From: Cryptomeria japonica
Lineage: Eukaryota; Streptophyta; Pinopsida; Cupressales; Cupressaceae
DNA: 64,000 bases
NCBI RefSeq assembly: GCF_030272615.1
Contig: NC_081406.1
Location: forward strand, 462,240,072 to 462,304,071
Direction of reading: 5' to 3'
The position numbers and the translations under genes were made by a program. This document shows, piece by piece, positions 34,545-46,380 of the stretch (position 1 is the first letter of the stretch; each line of letters opens with the position of its first letter). Below the pieces are notes generated by a model. The model saw nothing but the letters and a program-made list of their open reading frames with translations. It ran no database searches and was not told the DNA's origin.

Positions 34545-35340
34545 GAAAGAGGCTGAGGGCGAGGAAGAGAAGGTGCAGAGAAAAGAGTATGTTGAAGAGA
34601 TTGAAGCAAAGAATAACCCTTATATCTCGGATAGCATGAATGAAGCTCAACACACTATGGAGGAGGGAAACCCTAGGTCTATGGGCTCTACTCCGGTTAT
34701 GGAGAATGTGGATTCCATTTTGAATGTTGCCAAAAATAGTACTATGAAAATGTTCAACTTCCAGAAATGGGTGATTGAAAATATCTCCATTATTCAGAAT
34801 AAATAGAGATATTTGGATTATAAAATTGAGCAACTAACTAAGGATAGAAATACTAAAGGTAAAGAGGATGCGACGGTGGATACTAGTGAGGTAGAGGACA
34901 AAGATGAAATCCAAGATTGGTCAGAAAAAGATATGATTAAGAGAGATTTGAAGCATCTTCAAGATGTGATCAGAATCATCAAAGAAAAGGGAGAGGTTGA
35001 TAATGAAATTATTAATCGGATTACTGAAAAAGGCCTTGAAGAAATTTATGGAGCATAGCCTTGAGGTTTTGAAGGTGTCATCCCAAAACATGAATGCTCT
35101 GGTTGCTTCTCTGGAGAAGAACAAGTAGAACAAAGAGATGGTGATCATTGATGATGTGCTAGCCAATAGTTTTGCTCCTCACTCCTCTAGACACAGAACA
35201 ATGCAAACTACCAGTGAACTGGAGATGAAGACTAAAGACACCCATCAGATGCAGGAAAACAAAGACCTGAAAGAAGCAGCTAATGCTATGATGATGCTAG
35301 TTAAGGACGCAGAAGAGTCTATAAAACTTTTCATCTGACA
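34545..35340 (+). pseudogene. charged coiled-coil-like reading frame, unknown
   Basis: Frame 1 is open from about 34555 to a TAG at 34804, then to 35058, after which a one-base shift continues to 35338 with one more stop. About 255 residues in all. The sequence is rich in Glu, Lys, Asp and Met, with heptad-like stretches (EIQDWSEKDMIKRDLKHLQ, MNALVASLEKNK). No ATG is evident at the left edge, no zinc knuckle or catalytic motif is seen, and no LTR was found nearby. It could be a gag-like fragment of a non-LTR or unclassified element, or an exon of a lost gene. A poly-T/AT-rich tail follows from 35340. Confidence 0.35.
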
Positions 35341-35714
35341 TATAATCTGGTCTTTGGTTTCCAATCTCTCACTGGATTTTTGTTGTTCTTTTCCTTAGCT
35401 GCTATTTTCTTTGTTGTTCTTTTGCAGTTGATCTTTCTATGTACTGATCTCTCTAGTTTCTTTTATGCTTATTTTCTTGTTATGTAAGTGGGTTTCAGGT
35501 CCCTTAGAACTTGATTTTCCTTTATTAAAAACATATTAGAATACAGATGCTAACGCTAGGTATAAAAAATGTTATGATCAATAATCATGACAAGTACTCC
35601 ACTTCGATTTTTGTCAATAACATGCAGTCCAAAAAGGTGTTATAAAATGCATGTTATTGAGTTTTCTGAACTTTTTTAAAAAATGACATTCATAGCTAAA
35701 TCTGGGCTGTAGCT

Positions 35715-35904
35715 AAAGTGGTTCCCAAAAGGTGCTTCAATAACATGCAAATTCAATAACACGAAAGTTTTCAAAAGTTACAGATCGTTGATCATGAACA
35801 TCAGATTTAATTGTAGCTTTGATTTTTATCACGATCTGTAATTTTTGAAAAATTTCTAGTTATTGACTTTGTGTGTTATTGACATACCTTTTTGGAGCCA
35901 CTTT
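35715..35904. repeat. long imperfect hairpin 1 (MITE-like)
   Basis: Left arm AAAGTGGTTCCCAAAAGGTG (35715 on) pairs with the right arm ending CCTTTTTGGAGCCACTTT (35904). The arms extend about 75 bases through CAATAACA and TTTTCAAAA segments to a centre near ACAGATCG/CGATCTGT, with a loop of roughly 40 bases. Not coding. Confidence 0.75.
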
Positions 35905-36262
35905 GCGTGTTATTTCATTTTATTGACTTTGAGTGTATTTCATATTATTGCATCCATTTTTTTGTTGACATCTTCTTATTTTTTTAATAATTTCATTAAC
36001 CAAATGGAAGACAGGAATCTGGTTAATGGCAACCGGTGCTCTAGTTTTGGTAGTCATTTGTTTGTTTCAATGATCCAAACGTGTTCCTTGAAAGTATTGT
36101 GTGATGAATTGCTTTTGAAATCAAGCATCATTCAATTCTTTTATGTTAATACCAACATATTAACTTAATTTTAATAGATTATAAGATAAATACATCAAAA
36201 CACACACTATCTAATCCAAGTTGTATGCAACATAAACAATGCATGTTAATCGCGGACGTGTA

Positions 36263-36432
36263 TAAACTGGCTCCAAAATGGGGTTATGAAACTCATGTTA
36301 TTTTTTTTGAAAATTTTCAAAAAATCAAAGCTGAAGCTAATTTTGCTGATCACGATCAACAATTTGTATTTTTTGAAAATTTTCAAAAAGTCAATAACAC
36401 GAGTTTCATAACCCCATTTTGGAGCCAGTTTA
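36263..36432. repeat. long imperfect hairpin 2 (MITE-like), related to hairpin 1
   Basis: The left arm TAAACTGGCTCCAAAATGGG pairs with the right arm ending TTTTGGAGCCAGTTTA. Then GTTATGAAACTC pairs with GAGTTTCATAAC, and each arm carries TTGAAAATTTTCAA. The centre contains GATCACGATC. The GGCTCCAAAA outer part and TTTTCAAAAA inner part resemble hairpin 1. Apparent reading frames on both strands here mirror each other because of the palindrome. Confidence 0.8.
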
Positions 36433-36469
36433 GCTGCGGCCATGGAAAGAAACTTGAACGGTCATGAAG

Positions 36470-37799
36470 AAGATAATCAAAACACTTTAATTTCTTTATA
36501 TTTATCACCAAAACCTGCTCCATATGAAACTTTGAAATATGTGACCTCATTAAATTAACCTGAGGTTTATTAGGGTGGGGTAAAACTATCTGTTGTAGGT
36601 CGAGATGAGGAATTTGGACTTTTGGCTAGTATTAATGGTATTTTTTATTAGTATATCCACCCTGTAATGATACATGTTATAGAAAAATCCTCTAGGTAAA
36701 AGACAATAGTGTTATTGTTGTAGTAGTGCGGACAATAGGAGTATGGGAATTTAGCCATTTTTCTACCAAAATTCAACCAAGAATAGATAAAAACCAGAGC
36801 TTATCATGAGAACACATACATTTCTCAGATCCAATGTAACCCTAGCTTGTGCTAATATCGCCACTCCTATAATTGACATTTTTAACTTCCTCTTCAAACC
36901 CTCCCCCCCCCCCCTCTATTCATGTCACTCCTATAACGCATGTCTAGTCTTCAATTTCCAACCCTCTACAAGAAAAGGCCAAAGGAAAAATGTATGAACA
37001 AAAGTTGCAAAGGAAAACAATATGAACACATATTGAAAAAGGAAAATCTTGTGAATAATTCTCTTAGCATACCTAGAAGCTTCAACAACATCCAAGCCCT
37101 CACCCATGCTACTGATGTTGATCATGATTGTATAACATGCATTTAACCTTCACAGATATCTTCTCTACTCCTATTTTTCTCTTCCTTGCTTTGCAAGTTA
37201 ATGGATTTGCATGTTATTGACCACAAATATATGACTGCTCTTTCTTTCATTCCAAGTTAATGGCTTGGCATGTTATTGACCACAACATATGAAGAGATAT
37301 TAAATGTGTTGTTATTGACCTGACCTAACTCCCTAAGTTAATTACATGTGTGTTATAGTACGATATCAGCCATGGGCGATAGCTATCTCCCACTACTTTC
37401 CCACCCACCCAAAAAAACACTCTATGGTCTCCTCGCGGTTTGACAGATTGTCTGTTATACGCCCCTCCAAAGCCGGAGACATGATGTGCTCTATGGACAT
37501 CCTTCTTGGCGAGTCCACATCATCACAACCTTGACTGACGCAATGTTCCCCTATGTCGATATCGTCATAGCTCATGTGGGGGCTTACCTGCAACTGGGCA
37601 TGGGTATGCATGTATGTTATGCATTCCATCAGTACGACGCTAATGTTTTGGAGCCACAATAGTTGTGTCCCCTCCTACAAGCTTGTTAATAATTTGTTTA
37701 GTAGCAAATAAAAACTAATGGTTAAACAAGGATAACTAGTAATAGTTAACTCTACTAAAAATGCTAATGTTAACAAATGCTACAAATGTGAACACCTAT
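36470..37799. other. spacer, no gene seen
   Basis: Contains a 12-13 C run at about 36902-36914 and several copies of GTTATTGACC (37210-37320). Short frames have no recognisable motifs. Confidence 0.5.
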
Positions 37800-39206
37800 T
37801 GTAGACGTATAAAAATGACCATATTCCTAAATGAATATTTTATGTTCATTCCTAGATTTAGTTAAATCTAATTTAATTAAATTACCTACATTCTTCTATT
37901 TTATTAAGTAAATTATTCAATTTACTTATTTAAATTCACTTATGTCATTTAATTGAATAAATCATTTTATTCAATTAAACCCCTTCTCTCTACTTTTAAT
38001 TAAATTTATATTTAATTAATACTTTACCCCAAATTGAATAAATCTAATTTATTCAATTTCCCAAATTACAACTAAATTGAAATAAAACCTTTTATTTTAA
38101 TTAAATCCTTTTATTCGTCATCCACTTGCAAAATCCTACATCTCCCACTTGCCTCCTAAACCCCCTTCTAGACTGTTCTAATCACTTCTAGATTAGCCTA
38201 AGCCATCTCCTAAATATTGTCACATCCCTAAGCAAGGGGAAGTCACTTCTCAAATCCTCAAAGTCTTTGAAAACCATTAAAGGCTTCAACAACTTAAACC
38301 TTGAAAGTCTTCCAAAACCATTAATGGTTAACTCAACCCTCTTACATGGTTAGAGACTTTTTGACTAACTTAACCCTCATCTAACCCAAGGGTCTCATCA
38401 AGCATTCATTGCTTTGACCATGGTTATCCCTTTAACCCTTGCACAAGAGTTTATCCTTTGGGTAAAAGCTTTATCCATTGGATAATCCTAACCTAACCTT
38501 AACCCTTACCACCTAGGGTAACCATGAGGTCTTCTCAGGCATTTAATATTTTGACCCTCCCCTCTCAACCAATCTTATGTTGACAATTGTCACCATTTCA
38601 TTGGTACAAATTTCAAACATGGATTGATAACTTTCAATACTGACCTTTGATAAGCTCCTTCAATCTTGACCATCCATTGCCCTATTTTCACTATAAATAG
38701 AGCTCTCATTCCTCCATTTTAAGGATCCATGCAAGCTTTTAGTATCTCATTTATGCTCATATTTTATCAGTACATCTAGCCTCTTTTGTATTAAGAATTA
38801 ATCTAGAATAAAATTTTAGAGTATTTTTCTTTATCAATAGCTTAGAACATCAACTAGTATATCATGTTAGGATAGTATTGCTACTAATCTTGTCATCTTA
38901 TAATCTAGTTTACTTCGTTTATAGAAGCATGCATAGCTAGGATGCATTTCATGGCAAATTTAATCTAAAGCATCCCTCGTTCTTGCATTTGTCATCCCTA
39001 AGCCACTTTGCTCAGTGATCTAAGAGAAAAGACATTGGCTTGAGGGACCTTGTGAGATAGAGAACCATGGAACTAACCTTGGGAAGTTGATTCATTCTTC
39101 ATGACTCCATAACTTGCACCAAGAAGTTCTGTGGGTGTGTGAGCAAGCCTCTTTGAGACCTCTTTTTCACATTTTGAGTTTCATAGACCCGCTTTTCCTG
39201 CACACA
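37800..39206 (+). repeat. Tat element 5' LTR (1.4 kb)
   Basis: Starts TGTAGACGTAT and ends about CCTGCACACA, four bases before the primer site. The first 300 bp consist of AT-rich self-complementary runs (ATTTAATT, TTATTCAATT). TATA box CTATAAATAG is at 38691-38700. From about 37900 on it resembles 63050-64000. Confidence 0.8.
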
Positions 39207-39210
39207 TTTT

Positions 39211-39227
39211 TGGCGCCCATCGTGGGG
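39211..39227 (+). other. Tat element primer-binding site
   Basis: TGGCGCCCATCGTGGGG lies four bases after the LTR end. The TGGCGCC start followed by a CGTGGGG block is typical of Tat-type gypsy elements. Confidence 0.8.
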
Positions 39228-39294
39228 CTCTACCCCATTAATCGAATCGGTTTTTAAAAATAATCACTTTTGTAGGTACATAGGAAACAAGAAT

Positions 39295-39567
39295 CAGCAC
39301 GTGGGGAACATCCCTTAGCACATCCAGTTAACATTCTAGTGCATCACGCTCATTGTTTCGCACATTGGGTCTATTCTATAGCGCATGAAGTCTATCTTAG
39401 CACATCATTCCCACTAATATTTCCTGTAGGTCTCAGTGCAGGAGGAAAATAGAGTGACGCATCTGAAAAATAGAGTAGCGCATTTGAAACACAGTTTAGC
39501 GCATCGGGAATATTCAATAGCGCATCCGAATTATATCGTAGCGCATGCAATCCTTTCTATAGTGCAT
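39295..39567 (+). repeat. phased TAGCGCAT array, cluster 1 (21 bp period)
   Basis: Octamers matching TAGCGCAT with 0-2 changes start at 39295, 39316, 39337, 39358, 39379, 39398, 39434, 39455, 39476, 39497, 39518, 39539 and 39560. Nearly all steps are exactly 21 bp while the 13 bp between octamers is not conserved. Read in frame from about 39439 they give a heptapeptide pattern [V/L/I]AHxxxx, open for about 44 codons. Location: Tat leader, 70 bp after the primer site. Confidence 0.85.
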
Positions 39568-41096
39568 CATAGATAGAGACAAAAACTAAAAAATGTAACC
39601 AAATGTAAAAAATTAGACTTGTTGAAGTCCACAGATTGTCTAACAATTTTGCTTGTTATTTTGCAGGGTTCTAACAAATTTCTTCCAGATAGGAGCTTAA
39701 TTGTAGGATCATTAATTAGTTTAGGTTTTTACTAACTTAGTCAAGTTAGTTAAGATATAAACTTCTTTTGATTCTTGTTAAAATTGAACTCACTTTTGTT
39801 TGGGCTTTAAAATGAACCACAACAACAATCTTTTCTTGCTTTTATAGGATAAAAATTTTCAATTTGGGCTCTAAAAAGAACAACACAAATTTTCATTTTT
39901 GCAAAATCAAAGGGCTTAAAAAGAATTTCACCATCCTTTGGTGTATACAAGGATCCATTTTAGGATTTAGCAAAGTAAAAAATCACACAAAGTCCAAAGG
40001 TCATTTGCAACTAAAGAGGGAAGATCTTCCCCTTTGGATTGATTTATTTTGTTCACCAACAATCGATTTATTTTATTGATGAAATGTCGGATTTACTTTG
40101 TTGACCCTTTCTTTTCAAATAGATCAGAAAATCATTGCTATGAAAGGTTGAAATCAACACCGTGTTTTTGTGGAGCAACATCTCCATATGGATCTTATAA
40201 AATCATTGACTTGAAAGGTAAAAAGAACCTTGTTTTCCTTGTCTCAAAAGTAGAAGGTATATGCTCTCCCCTTAATTGGGTGATCAAAAAGCCAGACTAC
40301 TCTTATGCTTTCAGTCATACAACATTTAAATCCTTTAGCAGGCCTGCCTTCCCGAGGGGTTGAAAAACTCTTAAAGTCATTTATGGCCGGTGTGAAGGGA
40401 ATGACCTAAGTGGGGAATGACTTTGTTGCCAAGAGTTCCAACCCACTATAATCAAAAGTGGAGGTTGACAAAAGTCCCTTCAACAGTTTTTCTCAGTGAT
40501 TAGCCTTCCCCCAGTATCCTTGAGATATGTAAGGCCTTTGTTCTAAAGGTTGGGAAGCCTCCCGAGGGAGTTTATCACTGAAGACCAAATTGGAAGCTTG
40601 ATTATGAACCATAGTATAGAAACTTTGAGCCGAGTTAGTAACCAGAAATTTGCAATATCATAGTGCAAGGGTGGGGAAGAATCCACCCCCAAGATCAGTC
40701 ACCATATATCTCCCAAGATAACTACTCAATTGTGAAGAAATTCACTTTGAGTTAATTCCTGGAAAAATGCAAAAAAATGGGCGCCCCCTAGGGGGTGACA
40801 CGGTTGTTTGAGCTGACGGAGTATCGAGACTAGTGAGCTATGATATTGCTTATGACCTTTGAATAAAGAGTCTTTTTGAAGTGTATTCTTTGTATCCAAA
40901 ACCTATTAAAAACATTGGGGATTTGAACACATCCTCGCAAAACATACACTTATTGTTTAGATTAAGCAAAAATGGTTGTCTCTTTGGTGTTGTGCTTTCA
41001 TTTGTTATCTCAGAAAATCATCTATCAATACTGAAAACTCAAAACAAACTTCCAAAATTGCAGAAAACAACCAACTCAATATTTTTAGGGTAGTTT
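39568..41096 (+). other. Tat leader between the two octamer arrays
   Basis: A segment of about 1.5 kb with short open frames (39864-40079, 40049-40363, 40881-41093) but no family motif I recognise. It holds small inverted repeats such as CCTTCCCGAGGGG (about 40349) and GCCTCCCGAGGGAG (about 40557). In Tat elements this region can hold an extra ORF upstream of gag; here any such ORF is too decayed to define. Confidence 0.45.
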
Positions 41097-41470
41097 TAGT
41101 GTGTAAGAGCAACTTCTTAGTGCATAGGAACCATCTCTTAGCGCATTAAACGTTCTTTTTAGCGCATCAACTCTTAATAGTGATACTTCATCAAAAATCT
41201 AAAATTAACAGTAGCAGTTAGAGTGTTCTGAAAATAGTGTAGCACATGGAAGCATCAGCTTAGCATGTTGAAGTCAACCTTTAGCGCATAAGATTAACTA
41301 TTAGCACGTAGAAGGCCCATATTAGTGCATGACCTTCTGAGCAGAAACTAAAGCAAAGTTAAATAGTATAAATTAGTTAGCGAGTAGAAGGGGCCAGCAT
41401 AGCACGTAGGGTCTTTTCATTAGCTCATTGAGAACTTTCTATAGCGCATCGTGTCTCTGTTTTAGCACGT
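41097..41470 (+). repeat. phased TAGCGCAT array, cluster 2
   Basis: TAGCGCAT-like octamers at 41097, 41118, 41139, 41160; 41240, 41261, 41282, 41302, 41323; and 41378, 41400, 41421, 41442, 41463. Steps within each group are 20-22 bp, mostly 21. Same motif and period as cluster 1, which lies 1.5 kb upstream. Confidence 0.85.
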
Positions 41471-42325
41471 GGCAGAAACCAAAAAAACAGGGGGCAAAAT
41501 AGAGGTCAAATGGGAAAATTTTGAAAACATTTTCGGAAACCTCCTTTCATCAACCTGAGCTTCGTCAAAATAGAATACCAAAAATAGAGTATCAAAAGTT
41601 ATTTCCAAAGTAAGTTTCTCATCAAACAAAAGTTATCCAAAATCTAAAACTGGTCACACAATAAACATATCTATCCTATCAAAATCAGGAAACCTCATCA
41701 CAAATATTAAATAGGTCCTTCAAATCAAACAAATTTTCATCCCAGAACACTCTTGATCTAAAAACTCCAAGTTGTCAAACTGAGTTTCCATATTGGGAAA
41801 GCTCTATTCCATATCAATTGACACACTTTGTCGTGAGGGGGCATGTAAACCTTCACTTTGATAAAGTAAAACTTAAGTTTCCAAAACAAGATAAACTTAA
41901 TCCAAAACAACTCAAAGGAAACCATTGATCGCTTGTGCATGACTAATCCTCATATTCTGAGAAGAAAGAATATTTATCGTAACATTAAGTTGAAGAAATA
42001 GCAACCAAGTTCTTCGAAATTTGCCAAAAGAAATAAATTTTTATACATCAATCATCAACTCTTTGTATCTCATCGAACATTCCTTCATCATGTACGATTA
42101 TATATTCAAAACAAATCAAGCGAATTTGACAAGGAACCTTTGAAGACTAGAGCATTCTGTCAAAAATCCGCATTCAGTCAACAAATAAATCATGGAAGAA
42201 AGATCAATCCAGCATTCTTTCCAGATGAGTGCATCACTTACAACATCCCCCAATTTGAACCACAAACCCTTGAGCAAAATATTGAAGAAGAGCTCATTCG
42301 TTTTGTCACAAAAAGCTTATAATAG

Positions 42326-44554
42326 ATGCCTATTGTTACTCACTCTCAAAAAAACAAAAAAAGCAAAATGCAATCAGAATCCAGCATGAATCAGAGATTA
42401 TCAAATCCTTTTGAGCATCTGAATCTAGAGGATGCCGAAATGTATGAAGAACTTCTTCAAGAATGTCAAGAAAGTGCTTCATTTCAAAAACTTGTGGAAA
42501 GACTCATGGAAAATGACAAAGAAAAATACCTACTCATGCTCACAAGAAAAGGGGTTAAACTTTCTGAAGACTTTGACATAGACATGTTTAGAACAAAATC
42601 TCAACATTACGAATATCAAGAATGACAACGCAAAGCACGTGACCCTAAGCAAGATATCCCTGAACAAAACATACCTAAACAAAATACACCAGGACAAAAC
42701 ATCCCTGAACAACACATCTCCAAGCAAAACATGTTGTTCCATACACCATTTCAACCTAGAACTAATACAAGGGAAGAACTCTTCCCTCGGCAAAATAATG
42801 TGCCTTTGATTGCCCTTACTCAATAAATACAAATGTTACAAAGACAAATGCAAGACATACAACAAGGGACAGCAGTAAGGTGTTCATTAAATGAAATTTG
42901 TCCTTATCTATTTGATAGAAGATTGAACATGGTGCCCTTTCCTCCAAACTTAGACGTTCCCAAATTTGATAAGTATGATGGGAAAAGTGATCCCCGCGAT
43001 CATGTTTGAGAATTCTGCACAATGAGTCTTGAATTAGCTCATGATGATACCCATTTGATGAGGTTATTCCCAAGAAGCTTGGGAGGACAAACAATGGAAT
43101 GGTTATCCAAAATCACACCTCCTGTCAGATCATTTGATGAACTAGTCAACAAATTCATAACTCAATATTCCTATAACATTCAACATGCTATCACCATGCT
43201 AGACGTCTGTAACACCAAACAGAAAAACAATGAAACATTCACGACATTCCTTCAACGTTGGTGATGGATGGTTTTGAGATATCCTCGAGATGTACCCGAA
43301 AAAGAAAAGATGGAAATTTTCATCAACAACCTGAATAGCGAGATGAGTTACCTACTCAAACTCCAATGCATACCATGTTTTGCCAAATTGATTGAAAATG
43401 GCATCCAAGTAGAAGAAGCATGTATTAAGAAAGGGACATTGAAATTTTTCAAAGAAAGAACGAATTCATCCAACTCTCATTACAATAACCAAAACAACAA
43501 CAACTTGGACAAATCTAGATTCTGGACCAGAAACAAGAACACTGGTAATGAGAGAGGCACTGAAGCTAATGAAGCTAAATCCAAACAACCAGTATTGGCT
43601 TTATCAAGAAATCCCCAAGCTACAAAGAATCCAAAGGGTTATAACCAAGGCACTAACACTTATGCACCAAATACTAATCAAGATCCTCTCAACACAAACA
43701 ACACTAACAATGCTCAAAACAATCACACAAATCGAGTACCTAATAACAATTCGCGAGGTACCACCAACAATTTTCAAAAATGTGTCTACACACCACTGGG
43801 ACAATCACTAGAGTTAGCATTTAGAGAACTCCTGGCAAACAAAGTTATCTCTTTACCAGCAATCAACAACTATGAACCACAAATCAAACCACCTTGGTGG
43901 AATGACTTGCACTTTTGTGATTTTCATCGCAACAAAGGTCATCAAACAAATGATTGCATGAGACTGAAAAACATTGTTCGGGACATGATTGATAGAGGTG
44001 ATTTAACAGTGGATGGTCTCAAGACAAATGGTGACCATGGAGCCTTTAAGAATCCTCTTCCAAACTACAACAAGGATGGAGCTTCAACCTCAAATGATAC
44101 ACATGGAGCTTGTATCAATCACATCTACAATAACACCATCAATCATATATCAGCTGAGGACAATCAAGTCAATGTCATCACAATCCGAGATCAACATGAT
44201 CATGAATCTGTCAACGTAACAACCATAGCTCAAAAATGTGTCTTAAAGGGACATGCATCGACAACAAACACCATACCCAAAATTCAATATGATCTAGTCA
44301 GCCAACTACACAAAACTCCTGCTCAAATATCTATACTGGAATTGTTGAAACTTTTGCCAAAACACAAAGACATATTAGAACAAGCGTTATTAGAAATGAA
44401 TGTACCTCAAGATCTAGATGCTAACAAATTCCAAGCCATGGTGGCTCATATGACAGGACCTCATAACCTCACTTTTTCTGAGCATGATAATATCTCATTG
44501 AGTCATCCACATAATACTCCTCTCCATATTGAAGTCATAGTCTATAAACACTGA
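42326..44554 (+). pseudogene. Tat Gag (broken)
   Basis: One frame (2) from about 42326 to 44554 with stops near 42623, 42823, 43007 and 43262. N-terminal acidic/coiled region; a short QNIP-type tandem repeat (42655-42735); the retrotransposon gag core with LFPRSLGGQTMEWLSKI and FDELVNKFITQYSYNI; then an Asn-rich stretch; then the Tat-type finger CDFHRNKGHQTNDC at about 43916-43957. The stops after DHV and after FLQRW replace expected Arg (CGA to TGA). The final open part, 43268-44554, is 428 codons. Gag would form the particle and bind RNA. Family call firm from the core and finger. Confidence 0.83.
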
Positions 44555-44815
44555 GTAAAACGAGTATTAATAGATGGAGGAGCTAGACTTAATATATGTA
44601 CCTTAAAACTTATCCGTGCATTAGGCTTCTCGGAGGAGTTTATTGATCCATGCAAGAAGATCACTATAAAGGCATATGATGATGAGGATAGATCATCTAA
44701 AGGAACCGTGATGTTGCCTATTCAGGTAGGACAGATACAAAAGGATACTATGTGCCAGGTCTTAGACATAAACCTCACATACAATATCTTATTAGGTCGA
44801 CCCTAGATACATGAA
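44555..44815 (+). pseudogene. Tat aspartic protease (broken)
   Basis: Continues the gag frame after a stop at 44552-44554. RVLIDGGARLNICTLKLIRALG carries a DGGA active site (DG.A is usual in the Tat group), and the distal block is YNILLGRP at about 44788-44806, followed by a stop where Trp is expected (RP-stop-IHEM). It would process Gag-Pol. Confidence 0.8.
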
Positions 44816-46380
44816 ATGCAAGCAGTGCCTTCTAAGTATCACCAATGTGTCAAATTCCCCTATAATGGGCAGAAGGTTTCTATAGCTGTTGATCACAATC
44901 CATTTCAACATTGTAATGCAATGGGGGCAGCCCAGGATAGTTTGGTTCCACATAATGGAGAGAAACAGAATTCCTCAACACCAGATCTTCGACAAGAGAA
45001 GTCTAAATCATTACCTAGAGATTTCAAGCAAAAAATGAAAATCAAAGAACAGGGCATGGGGGATTACTCTTTGGAACCCATGTGTTTGACAAACTTACCC
45101 ACATCACCTAGATCTCATGGATTACCTACAACATCAACACATCAAGCAAATCATCCCATCACCAAGTTCGATGGCACATTCATTCAACTCGGCACTTTAG
45201 CACATGAATCCAAGGAAAAGGATATCCTCATTTGGCTATACAAAGATGATGAAGAAGATAGAGCAGCTACTATGGAAGTATCTATACCCACACACCTATA
45301 TGGAAAAGGCTACTTAATCATGCAGCAAATGGGATACAATGGCAAAGGACCTATTGGTAAGCATCAAGAAGGTGTCACAGAACCATTAGATCATCCTTCA
45401 CAATTTAGTAAAGACAAAAAGGGATTGGAATTTGAACTCACTCTACTACCAAAGAAGATATCACGCAATTATCAAAAACCTCAGTGGAAAGCAAAGAAGT
45501 AGTACAAAGAATAATCCTGGGAAGAAGCACTATTTGAGTTAGCAAAGACAATCCATAAAGAATGTGAACATCAAGAAAGGAAGCAACATCAAGGGGAGTC
45601 CATTATTCATAAGAAGACAACATCTACAGAAGTCAATCATATTTAAGAACAAATATCCAACAAAGGAGTATCATCTCTTGATAACATCATTTCTCCCCGA
45701 GAAGAAACAGTATACGAACAGATGCAAAGAATAGAAGCAGGATCTGACGCAGAATCAGAGAAAACCAGCAAACTAGTATCAATTATCAAAGATATATTTT
45801 TGCCATTCAACATACCTATTCACAGCACTGAAAGGATCTAGGATAATACCTCAGAGGCTGATTCAAATGAATATGAATGGGGTAGTTGCTCAAATGCTAC
45901 TAAGGATACCGCTGAAAATACTAGTTCTATATCCCTTTCTCAAGAAGAACATAGCACAGAAATTAGACTGCTTGAATTTGGACCACAGAATATCTATGAC
46001 ACTAAGGAAAATGAGTAGCAACATTATGAGTAAGTCTACAAGAAAGATGATACCGTTCAATACCTTGATGGAATCCTTGACTTCTTTAACACCCGAACCA
46101 ATCATGATGAAACCTCTATCTTGACACTTACAGTAGCAGAACTTGATCTGCCAAACGATTCCTTACCACTTGTCTTTTTGGACCTCATAGACTGGGACAA
46201 ACCTGAAACTCAAGATATACCAATTTAAATGACGAATCCTTTATCCATTACTTATGTACTGTCAACCTGGAAACAGACTCTACCAGTAAATAGAATAGTG
46301 ATGTTTGCAATTAGAAGGGTGCCAAGTCTCTCAGTTGCAAATATGAAACCCATAAAGGATCTAATACTGAAAACCAATCA
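44816..46380 (+). pseudogene. Tat protease-RT connector with G-patch motif
   Basis: The open run 44816-45502 follows the protease (AVPSKYHQCVKFP). At about 45318-45400 it has a G-patch-like motif, MQQMGYNGKGPIGKHQEG. G-patch domains are nucleic-acid-binding and occur next to the protease in some retroviruses; plant gypsy examples are less well described (recollection, not checked). From 45503 the frame has stops, with an acidic region (QKNYE-type short frames, LVFLDLIDWDKPE near 46170), before RT begins in another frame. Confidence 0.65.

Noticed and set aside
36225-36467. Two mirrored open frames on opposite strands with near-identical peptides
   Set aside because: Produced by the long palindrome at 36263-36432; no codon bias or homologue recognised.
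36900-36914. C run considered as another copia LTR end
   Set aside because: The flanking GGTTTTTCC module and TTCAC/CTCAG context are missing.
37346-37659. Overlapping plus and minus frames before the Tat LTR
   Set aside because: No motif, no homologue recognised, and neither strand shows signs of coding beyond openness.
39864-40363. Short frames in the Tat leader considered as an extra ORF upstream of gag
   Set aside because: Too short and in shifting frames with stops between; kept only as a described leader region.
39295-41470. Phased octamers considered as a CRISPR array
   Set aside because: The repeat is 8 bp with 13 bp spacers in a plant retrotransposon leader; there are no cas genes and the repeat length is far too short.
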